From Alistipes sp. (lineage in GTDB: Bacteria; Bacteroidota; Bacteroidia; Bacteroidales; Rikenellaceae): a DNA stretch of 64,000 nt. The stretch is from positions 1 through 64,000 of the forward strand of contig JAFZEX010000034.1 of NCBI GenBank assembly GCA_017560425.1, written 5' to 3'. A program made the translations under genes and the position numbers. The notes under the pieces were generated by a model that saw nothing but the letters and a program-made list of their open reading frames with translations, did no database searches and was not told the origin of the DNA. Shown here piece after piece: positions 23,805 to 31,546 of the stretch (the first letter of the stretch is position 1; each line of letters opens with the position of its first letter).

Positions 23805-25388
23805 ATGGAGAACAAAGAGAAGGGCATTAAGAAGTATCTTGCAGGTATCTTCTGCCTACTTATCGTTGTAGCTATCTTTGGCGGTATCGGCTCAGTTATG
23901 GGCTTGCCAAATATGCTCAACACAATCATGAAGACGGCGCACGACCTATTGCTCAACACCGTATTCTATCTCATGGCAATCTGCGTTATCACAGGTGCTT
24001 TGGGTGCTATCTTCGTTGAGTTTGGCGTGGTTAATCTCCTTGAGCGCATCTTGCGCCCTATGATGAAGCCACTCTTCAACCTTCCAGGTGTTGCTTCGTT
24101 GGGTGCTGTGATGACATTCCTCTCGGACAACCCAGCAATCATCTCGTTGGCTAAGGACAAGCGCTTCAGCTCTTACTTCAAGAAGTTCCAGCTTATCTCG
24201 CTCACCAACTTCGGTACAGCATTCGGTATGGGACTCCTCGTTATCGTGTTTATGATCTCGCAGGGCTACTTTGTTGAGCCATTCATCGGCTTTCTCGGTG
24301 CTTTTATCGGCTGTATCTGCTCAACACGCCTTATGCAGCGTTTCGTGGTTAAGGCTCACCCTGAGTTCCAGAATGAGTTTGCCGCAGTCCTTGACGAGAA
24401 TGATATGAAGGCAAGCGACGAGGTTAAGGAGACATCTATGTTTACTCGCATCCTCAACTCGTTGCTCGATGGTGGTAAGACAGGTGTTGACGTAGGTTTG
24501 TCAATTATCCCTGGTGTGCTTATCATCTCTACTTTCGTTATGCTTCTTACGTTTGGTGCTGGTGCTAACGGCACATACGACGGTGCTGCATACGAGGGTA
24601 TCGAGTTCTTGCCTTTGGTATTTGGCAAGATTAACTTCATTTTCGAGTGGTTGTTCGGCTTCGAGCACCCAGCACTCATGGCATTCCCAATCACATCGTT
24701 GGGCGCTGTAGGTGCTGCGTTGAGCCTTGTGCCTGAGTTCGCAGCTCAGCATATTATCAACGGAAACGCAATTGCTGTGTTCACTGCTATCGGTATGTGC
24801 TGGAGCGGTTACCTCTCAACACATACTGCTATGCTCGACGCTCTTGGCTACCGCAAGCTCACCTCTAAGGCTATCCTCGCTCACACCGTGGGTGGCTTGG
24901 TGGCAGGTATCTCTGCACACTGGCTCTTCGTGCTCTATACACTCGCCTTTGGTGCTCCTGCAGGCTTTGAGGGTGGTGCTGACCGCTACACTACCTCTCC
25001 TGTGGTTATCGAGTTCGTTAGCGAGAACCAGGTGAAGGTTGGCGACCGTGTGTTTACCGACGAGGCTGGCGACACTCCTGAGGCGGAGGGCTCATTGGCA
25101 CAGGTTATCAAGGATATGTTGCTTGAGGGCGACGACGACCTTGAGATTGTTGATGGCAAGAAGATCGACGTTGCAAGCTATGTAGACGCTGAGAAGCTTC
25201 CTGCAGCAGCACGTGAGAGCCTCGAGAACGAGGTTGAGGCAGCCTTTGCAATGTATCGTGAGGAGTTTGCTGAGGAGAAGTTCGGCAAGGCTCTTACCGA
25301 GCTCTCAGCGGAGGAGCTCAAGGCTCTCGACGAGGCTATCCCTTTCAAGGTTGAGCTTGATGCCGACGACAAGAAGGCTGAGGAGTAA
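23805..25388 (+). CDS. inner membrane transporter, nucleoside-recognition (CD0519/CD1768-like) family
   Basis: A 527-residue polytopic membrane protein with about ten hydrophobic segments. The architecture, two gate-like repeats with LSDNPAIISLAKDKRF in the first and GMCWSGYLSTHTAMLDALGY in the second, fits the nucleoside-recognition/SpmA-YjiG superfamily, in particular the CD0519/CD1768 group of unknown substrate. The last 130 residues form an acidic soluble tail (EGGADRYTTSPVVIEFVSEN onward) that I have not seen described. Second gene of the porin operon. Confidence 0.8.
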   Translation: MENKEKGIKKYLAGIFCLLIVVAIFGGIGSVMGLPNMLNTIMKTAHDLLLNTVFYLMAICVITGALGAIFVEFGVVNLLERILRPMMKPLFNLPGVASLGAVMTFLSDNPAIISLAKDKRFSSYFKKFQLISLTNFGTAFGMGLLVIVFMISQGYFVEPFIGFLGAFIGCICSTRLMQRFVVKAHPEFQNEFAAVLDENDMKASDEVKETSMFTRILNSLLDGGKTGVDVGLSIIPGVLIISTFVMLLTFGAGANGTYDGAAYEGIEFLPLVFGKINFIFEWLFGFEHPALMAFPITSLGAVGAALSLVPEFAAQHIINGNAIAVFTAIGMCWSGYLSTHTAMLDALGYRKLTSKAILAHTVGGLVAGISAHWLFVLYTLAFGAPAGFEGGADRYTTSPVVIEFVSENQVKVGDRVFTDEAGDTPEAEGSLAQVIKDMLLEGDDDLEIVDGKKIDVASYVDAEKLPAAARESLENEVEAAFAMYREEFAEEKFGKALTELSAEELKALDEAIPFKVELDADDKKAEE

Positions 25389-25410
25389 TCATTATATATA
25401 TAATATATGT

Positions 25411-25446
25411 GTTGGGGTGTTCGTTGGCGAGCGCCCCAACTTTTTA
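25411..25446 (+). terminator. intrinsic terminator of the porin-transporter operon
   Basis: GTTGGGG (25411-25417) pairs with CCCCAAC (25434-25440), followed by five T. Confidence 0.85.
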
Positions 25447-25513
25447 TTATGGCTCAATTTGTGGTGGCGAATAAAAATTTTTCGCCGAGGGTAGTGTTTT
25501 ACGAAAAATTTAC

Positions 25514-25521
25514 TATCTTTG
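25514..25521 (+). promoter_or_regulatory. -7 promoter box TATCTTTG of the tRNA gene
   Basis: Exact TAnnTTTG 22 nt before the mature 5' end of the tRNA. Confidence 0.65.
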
Positions 25522-25543
25522 CACCCACGAACAATAATTCGTT

Positions 25544-25620
<77 letters not shown>

Positions 25621-25627
25621 TAGCTTG

Positions 25628-25658
25628 TAGCTCCTCAGTTTTGAGGGGCTATTTTTTT
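25628..25658 (+). terminator. intrinsic terminator of the tRNA gene
   Basis: Ten-bp stem TAGCTCCTCA/TGAGGGGCTA with one T-G pair around GTTT, then seven T. Confidence 0.9.
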
Positions 25659-25696
25659 GTGTATACCCCAACGCAAGTGCGTATAGCTACAAACAA

Positions 25697-25724
25697 TAAG
25701 GTCGCCCCATGTGGAGCGACCTTA
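25697..25724 (-). terminator. terminator of the SPFH operon (minus strand)
   Basis: TAAGGTCGC/GCGACCTTA stem with a 10-nt loop, 20 nt past the end of the last gene. On the minus strand it is followed by only a weak T-tract (TTGTTTGT). Confidence 0.6.
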
Positions 25725-25743
25725 GGTTAGTACGTAATCGGGA

Positions 25744-26709
25744 TTATCGTCCGAGATCCGAGATGTTGAAGCTACCGCTCATCTCCTGCACCTCACGCTT
25801 ACCTCTTAGAATGTCGAAGAAGAAACTGCGAATGTTGTCGAGGGTTAGCAACGCAAGGTTGCCGTTGCTATCAGGGCCAAGGTCGTAGGTCTTGAGCAGC
25901 TGTGTGCCAAGGCTTGCTGCTGTTAGCAAGAAGTGGTTCTGGAACTTGTCGGTGTCGATAAGGTCGGCAGCAAGCACCTTGCCCACAACGGTGTAGCTAC
26001 GCAAGGTTTTCTGCTCGTTCTCGTCCACAAGCTTGCTCTTAACCTCGTCGATGTTGATGTCGATAGCGATGCGACCCGAGTTCTCTGCCTGAGGCATGCC
26101 ACGGTAGAGCGAGCCGAGGTCGGCAAGGCTGAGGTTGTAGAGCTTGGTATCTGCCGCAGCAGTAATCTTCTCGATAGAGAAGGCGCTTGGCAATAGTAGG
26201 TAGTTGATGCCCGAGAGGCGCACCACAGGCGAGTTGAACGTGCCTATGATCGAGTTTGAGATCTCAACCTCCTGGGTTGCAAACACACCACCAACAACCA
26301 CGCAGTTGTCGAGCTGCACCTCGTCGGCATAGATGCTACCTGCCACAAAGGCGTTGTGAAGAGTCACGCTCTTAGCATTTACGTCCGAGGCGAAGCTAAG
26401 CTCGCAGTTGGCAGCACGTGACACGATAGAGTTTGCCGAGCCCACGCTCTTCTTAAACTGCACCTTGCCCTCAACATCGGCGCTCACGTAAAACTCGTGC
26501 TGAGCAAAGGCTGCACCCTGCACCTCAAGGTCGCCCTTGCGCACCTCGATGCGGTGGCCGAAGATAGGGCCCTCGACAACGTTGTTGCCCTGGAAGATGA
26601 TGTTGCGGTTGAGCTCGGCAATCTTCTCGGGAAGAATTGAGCCACGCACAAGGTTGTCCTGAAGCTGTATATCTGTTTCGTTAAAACGAATCTCTTTGAG
26701 TTCTTTCAT
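25744..26709 (-). CDS. bactofilin-like beta-helix protein, SPFH operon gene 6
   Basis: A 321-residue soluble protein. The region of about residues 30-170 is a string of short beta strands with repeating pattern (VVEGPIFGHRIEVRKGDLEV, AKSVTLHNAFVAGSIYADEV, NCVVVGGVFATQEVEI), as in bactofilins and other polymer-forming right-handed beta-helix proteins. The C-terminal 130 residues are mixed and end SGSFNISDLGR. Last gene of the six-gene operon, 5 nt after the preceding one. A polymer-forming or scaffold role is inferred from the fold; I do not know a named family for the full protein. Confidence 0.75.
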   Translation of the reverse strand: MKELKEIRFNETDIQLQDNLVRGSILPEKIAELNRNIIFQGNNVVEGPIFGHRIEVRKGDLEVQGAAFAQHEFYVSADVEGKVQFKKSVGSANSIVSRAANCELSFASDVNAKSVTLHNAFVAGSIYADEVQLDNCVVVGGVFATQEVEISNSIIGTFNSPVVRLSGINYLLLPSAFSIEKITAAADTKLYNLSLADLGSLYRGMPQAENSGRIAIDINIDEVKSKLVDENEQKTLRSYTVVGKVLAADLIDTDKFQNHFLLTAASLGTQLLKTYDLGPDSNGNLALLTLDNIRSFFFDILRGKREVQEMSGSFNISDLGR

Positions 26710-26714
26710 CGTTA

Positions 26715-27725
26715 CTATTTGTTAATAATGTTACGCTTAAATAGTTTTGTTACATAGTCACGCACACGTGCATCGTGGTCGTTGGCATTGGCATAGTGAG
26801 TACCCACCACCTGCTCAAAGTCGCTCTGTAGCTGCATTTGGTTCTCCTGGCTGTTGCCAAGGTCAAGATCACGTAGCTCGCCTACAAGCATCGAGTTGTT
26901 GAGGCGTAGCTTATCGACGCTATACGACTTGCGGTCGATGTTCTTGCCCTCCTTAGTCTCGATGTAGCATACAGGGCTATAGTAGGTGCCTGCCTCGCTC
27001 TCGGCGATGGCGCTCTCGGCGATAATGTTGTCCGTTCTGCGCTGTAGACCCAAGAATCGGTTGGCATGGCCCAAGGCCTCCATTGCAGAGTGCTTGGCGT
27101 TCGACGCTACGATGCGTGCCTCCAAGGCGCTATTCTCGCCACCCGCCACGGCTGCTGTCGATACAAGGTCGTTGCCTGTTGCTCGTGCTGCGCTATGGTC
27201 GGTAGTCTGCTTAAACATGAAGGCTGGACGGTCGAGCTCAAAGATGCGGTTTTTGCACTCGTTGTCAAGCTCCGAGAATATCTTCATGTAGCGTGATGTG
27301 ATGCGTGTGTAGTCGGCTTGCATCTGTCGCTGCTTGTCGGCACACTGCTTCGATAGCTCGTTGAGGCGTAGTAGCGTGGCATCGACGCTCGAGCGTAGCT
27401 CAGCAATCTGCTGGCTTATCTCCGAGCTCACGGTGCTGAAGAAACCCTTGACGATTGTCGAGCCAATCTGCTCTGCATTCTTGCGTATTGCCGCAACCTG
27501 CGCTGCGCTCATCGTAGCCACCGAGGCGTTCAATCCTGTAAGCTCGCTCTTGCAGTCGCTCACGCTACGCTCGAAGGGGTCGCTATCGACATAGATGTTC
27601 ACATGAACAGTCTCATACGCTGTACCACTATAGGATACGCTGCCGCCCGATTGCGAAGCGGGGAATGACACTGAACCAGAGTAGTGAACACTGATGGTTT
27701 CAGAAAAACTTCGTCGGTATCCCAT
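26715..27725 (-). CDS. coiled-coil protein, SPFH operon gene 5 (paralogue of gene 4)
   Basis: A 336-residue cytoplasmic protein without signal or membrane segment. It starts with a Ser/Tyr/Gly-rich head (about residues 1-45) and continues as mostly helix. It shares with gene 4 the pattern GFFSTVSSEISQQIAELRSSVD, then LNELSKQCADKQRQM, DYTRITSRYMKIFSELD and FELDRPAFMF, then ARIVASNAKHSAMEALGHAN, in the same order and spacing, so the two arose by duplication. They probably form a heteromer. The ends are 4-5 nt from the neighbours, typical of tightly coupled genes. Function unknown. Confidence 0.8.
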   Translation of the reverse strand: MGYRRSFSETISVHYSGSVSFPASQSGGSVSYSGTAYETVHVNIYVDSDPFERSVSDCKSELTGLNASVATMSAAQVAAIRKNAEQIGSTIVKGFFSTVSSEISQQIAELRSSVDATLLRLNELSKQCADKQRQMQADYTRITSRYMKIFSELDNECKNRIFELDRPAFMFKQTTDHSAARATGNDLVSTAAVAGGENSALEARIVASNAKHSAMEALGHANRFLGLQRRTDNIIAESAIAESEAGTYYSPVCYIETKEGKNIDRKSYSVDKLRLNNSMLVGELRDLDLGNSQENQMQLQSDFEQVVGTHYANANDHDARVRDYVTKLFKRNIINK

Positions 27726-27729
27726 AATA

Positions 27730-28647
27730 CTACTTATTTAATGTTTCGAACGTGTTGGCCAAGAATAGCTTCTCTGCCAACGCCTTGACACGCTCCGATG
27801 CTCTTGACTGAGCCTTGATGCGGTTAAACTCGCTCTTTAGCTCGATGTCGATGCCCGAGCTCTGCTGCCAGCTAAACTCAGTGTTTGTCACAGCGCTCTT
27901 GATGATATCACGACAACCCTTCTCGAGCGCCGAGTCGTTGATGGCGATATCCACTTTGCGGCTGTCGTTGCGGTCGAAGTTCGATTCGCTGATGATAACA
28001 GGAATCATCATCGGGTCGGCGTTATGCTCCATGCGCATAGGCAGAAGCACGCTGTGTGTAAGCGCATCCTGCTGCTTAAGGTCGCTAAGGAAGCTGTTCA
28101 TCGAGCTTATGGCACGCATGCTTCGGTTTTTCATGTTCGAAGCCACGATGCGCTGGCTGGTAGTAACCGACTCGAGCTGCGCCACAGGAACTGTTGCTGT
28201 GAGCTGCTTGGTGCGGTTTGAGAGTGTGTTTACATCACGCACAGCGAAGTTGATAGTTGGCTTGTCGAGCTCGAATACTCGCTGCTGAAGATTCTTGTTG
28301 ATGCCGCTGAAGAGCTTGACATAGCGTGAACATATCATGCCATAGTCACGCTCCATGCGGTTGCGTATTGCAAGTAGCTGCTTCGTCTGCTGGTTGAGGT
28401 TCATCATATGTGAATCAACCTCGCTACGTAGGCGTGCTACCTTCTGAGATATCTGCGATTGTATGAGGGTGTAGAAGCCTCGATTTACATTCTCGCACAC
28501 TTGGTCCGCTGCTTGTTGCTCGGCGCAAATCACCGCAGCCTGCATGGCAACAACAGCAGCACGTGTTTGTTCAACTTTGTGTGACACCGAGGTTAGGCTT
28601 TGCGCCATAGGCATGGTGTCCACCTCGCAATGAATAGTTGATGACAT
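27730..28647 (-). CDS. coiled-coil protein, SPFH operon gene 4 (paralogue of gene 5)
   Basis: A 305-residue cytoplasmic protein, mostly helical. Landmarks shared with gene 5: GFYTLIQSQISQKVARLRSE, LNQQTKQLLAIRNRME, DYGMICSRYVKLFSGIN, FELDKPTINF and QRIVASNMKNRSMRAISSMN. It lacks gene 5's Ser/Gly-rich head and has its own short N-terminus. No known domain recognised. It follows the 712-residue membrane protein by 14 nt and precedes gene 5 by 4 nt. Confidence 0.8.
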   Translation of the reverse strand: MSSTIHCEVDTMPMAQSLTSVSHKVEQTRAAVVAMQAAVICAEQQAADQVCENVNRGFYTLIQSQISQKVARLRSEVDSHMMNLNQQTKQLLAIRNRMERDYGMICSRYVKLFSGINKNLQQRVFELDKPTINFAVRDVNTLSNRTKQLTATVPVAQLESVTTSQRIVASNMKNRSMRAISSMNSFLSDLKQQDALTHSVLLPMRMEHNADPMMIPVIISESNFDRNDSRKVDIAINDSALEKGCRDIIKSAVTNTEFSWQQSSGIDIELKSEFNRIKAQSRASERVKALAEKLFLANTFETLNK

Positions 28648-28661
28648 AGCTCTGCGGTTTA

Positions 28662-30800
28662 TTAGTTATTATTCTCGATTATTGCCTCGATGGCTGCATC
28701 ACGGTCGAAGTTGTCGGCGTCGTAGTCAAGACCCATAGCCTCCATAACGCCCATGATGTCGTCATCGCTCATGTCGTCGAAGTCAGATGCCGAGATGCCA
28801 CTCTCTGCAACCTCTTCCTCCTGCTCCTCAACTTCAGCTGGCTCCTCTGCTGGCTCCTCAGTAGCCTCTTCTGTGATAGGCTCCTTAGCTGGCTCCTCGT
28901 AGCTAACGCTCACAGGCTCAGCCACTACCTCGGTAGCCTCCGCTACTGCCTCCTCCTCAGAAAGCGAGATGTTGTTAAGCTCGTCGAGGGCGCTCTGTGC
29001 CACTGCTGGAAGGTTGATAGAGATCTGCTCGTAGGTGATATCCTCGACACTTGGCTCTGGAGGAAGCATCGATGTCTTGGCAAAGAGTGGGTTTACCGTA
29101 GCGAGCGACTTGCGACGCTCGTCGAGGGCGTGAATCTCGCTGGCAGCCACAGCCACCTCGTTAGAGTAGCCATCACGAAGCTTGGCATCGTAGTACTCCA
29201 CATATCCAAACTTCTCGGCCTTGCGGTCGATGTCCTCCTTTAGGCGCTCCATATACTCCTCGAAGTCGTTCTGTGCCTTCTGGAACTGCTGCGACTGAAG
29301 CTCAAAGGCGCTGATGGTGTCTACCGAGTTATCGACAACCTTAACCTCGGCTGAAGCAAGGTCGCCACCCGAGTTCTTCATCGAACCCATGGTCTTCTCC
29401 AACGATACAAGGGTGTTGTAGGCAGCAACATACTCTCTAAGGCTCTCCTGCATGAGGTTGATGATGTCGGCACTCTCGGCACGGTTGGCACGGTAGAATG
29501 CCTCAGTATCCTGATGCCACTTATTCAGATATGATATCTTCTGATCCTTGATGTGGTTGTATATTTTGAGGCGCTCGATGCGTGTTTCGGCCATGAGGTT
29601 CTGCACGATAGGTGCTACAATCTCCTCGTGGATCTGATGCACGCCGAAAGGCATGTTGGTGATGCTGCCGTCCTCTGATGTCCACATGCCGGTGAGTAGG
29701 TTGAACTTAACACGTGAGCTTGCACGGAGCTTAAATGGCTCGTAAGAGTGTACATCCTCGCCATAGTCGAAGTTCTCGTTCTTGATGCGCTCAATCTCCT
29801 CGTACTCGAGCTGTGGTGAGTAGTGGTTGTAAGGTGCTTTAAGAATGTTTAGCAACATCTTGTTCGACTCCAAAACCACCTTATCTACTGATGCTACCTT
29901 GAGCGTAGAGATCTTCTGCACCGAGCTTGCCATATTGACCATCAACGACTTAAGCACATCCTCAAACTGCTGTGTCTTTGTCGATAGCGAGTCCTTGAGC
30001 TTGTTGAGCTCCTGGAACATGTTGATGCTGTTGTCATACTGCTCGCCCTTGAATGCGTTGATAACAGGAGCACCCTCAGGAATATCCTTTGTGGCGAACT
30101 CACGCAAGAAGCGTAGCTGAGCGCTGTTGTTGGCAATGAGTGGCAACGACACCGACGATGTCTCGAGGTCGTTCATGCAGAACGAGATGGTGCGTAGCGA
30201 GCGCTCCAAGCCTCCGAGGTAGTCGTGCTGGTTGAGCTCCTGGATAGATGTAGAGTAGCTGTCGGTAGCAATTGTCTCGATGTCGTTCGAGCTCTCGACG
30301 ATAGGTGCCTGCTCCGACTGCTGTTCGAGGCGGCTAATGGTATCTGCCAAGAGGTCGTTTTGGCGTGACACCTGAAGCACAACATCTGAGTTAGGTGTCG
30401 AGCCGGTATAATCCACAATAAAGCTGCGGTCGTCATACTTAACCTGGTTTGCCACAGGTACATATGCCACGCCGAGCTTGGTTACCTTATAGTCACGGAA
30501 GATCTCGCCATGGAGCTTCTTAAACTCCTTGATGCGACTATCGATGCTTGCTATATTCTTCTCGCACTCGCTCTTCTTGATGAAGTACATGAAGAAGAGT
30601 ACGATGGTCAAAAACCAATACCATAGCTTCGACATCTGCTCCTCGACTGCGGCACGCTCAGCCTTGAGCTTCTCAATCTCGCCCTCGATGCGCTCCTCCT
30701 CACGGACAATCTTCTCAGCTGCCTGCTGGTAGTAGTTGAATAGAATCTTCGCCTGATCCTGATAGATGTTGTCAGACGATGCAAAGACCTTACCTTTCAT
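28662..30800 (-). CDS. 712-residue one-pass coiled-coil protein, SPFH operon gene 3
   Basis: Large protein of unknown family. Residues 1-58 are helical with a strongly charged coiled coil (KIVREEERIEGEIEKLKAER), one membrane segment is at about 59-75 (LWYWFLTIVLFFMYFI), then about 440 residues of mostly helical sequence with several coiled-coil stretches, and a very acidic, Glu/Pro/Val-rich C-terminal tail (about 610-690) that ends in a short folded-looking segment (SASDFDDMSDDDIMGVMEAMG). Without a signal peptide both flanks could be cytoplasmic only if the segment is a hairpin; otherwise one flank is outside. The tail's DDDxMGVMEAxG motif looks like a docking peptide. Third gene of the operon. 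Confidence 0.8.
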   Translation of the reverse strand: MKGKVFASSDNIYQDQAKILFNYYQQAAEKIVREEERIEGEIEKLKAERAAVEEQMSKLWYWFLTIVLFFMYFIKKSECEKNIASIDSRIKEFKKLHGEIFRDYKVTKLGVAYVPVANQVKYDDRSFIVDYTGSTPNSDVVLQVSRQNDLLADTISRLEQQSEQAPIVESSNDIETIATDSYSTSIQELNQHDYLGGLERSLRTISFCMNDLETSSVSLPLIANNSAQLRFLREFATKDIPEGAPVINAFKGEQYDNSINMFQELNKLKDSLSTKTQQFEDVLKSLMVNMASSVQKISTLKVASVDKVVLESNKMLLNILKAPYNHYSPQLEYEEIERIKNENFDYGEDVHSYEPFKLRASSRVKFNLLTGMWTSEDGSITNMPFGVHQIHEEIVAPIVQNLMAETRIERLKIYNHIKDQKISYLNKWHQDTEAFYRANRAESADIINLMQESLREYVAAYNTLVSLEKTMGSMKNSGGDLASAEVKVVDNSVDTISAFELQSQQFQKAQNDFEEYMERLKEDIDRKAEKFGYVEYYDAKLRDGYSNEVAVAASEIHALDERRKSLATVNPLFAKTSMLPPEPSVEDITYEQISINLPAVAQSALDELNNISLSEEEAVAEATEVVAEPVSVSYEEPAKEPITEEATEEPAEEPAEVEEQEEEVAESGISASDFDDMSDDDIMGVMEAMGLDYDADNFDRDAAIEAIIENNN

Positions 30801-30821
30801 ATGGTTAGTAGTTTAATGTTG

Positions 30822-31520
30822 TTAGTTCGAATAAGTTGATTTGCGCTTTTGTATTAGTCGTGCGCCCTTCTCGATGTTGTTGTTTATGAGCTCGTTGTTT
30901 AGCTCGTAGCTGCTAAGGAGCGAGCGTGTCTGGTCGAAGAGCTCCATAATCTGACTCTCCACCTTGCGTGACTCGTCTGAGTTAGAGGGTGTTACGAAGC
31001 GTAGATCCTCGCCCAGACGCTTAATCTTTTCAACCACCTCATCAGGTGCCGATGCGTCGTAGGCAGCCTCCAAGAGCGAGTCCTGAGCCTGGCGCACAAG
31101 CTGCAAGCAGTCGATGGTGTGGCTTATCGCACGGCTCACCTCCTCGATCTTCTCGCCCGAGCCCTTTGCTGCGGCGATGCCAAAGATTAGGAGAAGCAGA
31201 AGTCCACACTGCAAGAATATCGATACCTCGAACTGAAGGTTGGCAAGGTTGCAGATGATAAGAAGTGCGATGGCAGTAATAGAGTAGCCATACTGCACAA
31301 ACCAGCGCATAGCCAAGTTGCCTATGCGGCGCTGAGTCTTCTCACGGAAGTTGCCCCAGGGTAGTAGTACGTCGATAAACATCACCACATATGCAATCAC
31401 AGAGATAGCGATGTTTAGTGCGAATATGTTTGTCTGGCTCTGGTCGCCCCAAAGAAACCAGCCTGTTACCACGAGTGCCAAGCCGAGCACGGTGGCAAAA
31501 TATGCAATCCAATTAGTCAT
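30822..31520 (-). CDS. four-pass membrane protein, SPFH operon gene 2
   Basis: A 232-residue protein with four membrane segments (about residues 4-24, 31-51, 72-92 and 98-116) and a cytoplasmic helical C-terminal half rich in charged residues (KGSGEKIEEVSRAISHTID, EVVEKIKRLGEDLRF, NNNIEKGARLIQKRKS). The topology places both ends inside. No family recognised. It would give the SPFH protein and the coiled-coil partners a membrane anchor. It starts 26 nt after the SPFH gene and the next gene follows 21 nt on. Confidence 0.8.
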   Translation of the reverse strand: MTNWIAYFATVLGLALVVTGWFLWGDQSQTNIFALNIAISVIAYVVMFIDVLLPWGNFREKTQRRIGNLAMRWFVQYGYSITAIALLIICNLANLQFEVSIFLQCGLLLLLIFGIAAAKGSGEKIEEVSRAISHTIDCLQLVRQAQDSLLEAAYDASAPDEVVEKIKRLGEDLRFVTPSNSDESRKVESQIMELFDQTRSLLSSYELNNELINNNIEKGARLIQKRKSTYSN

Positions 31521-31546
31521 GATAGGTTATCGTTTTTAGGTTGTTA

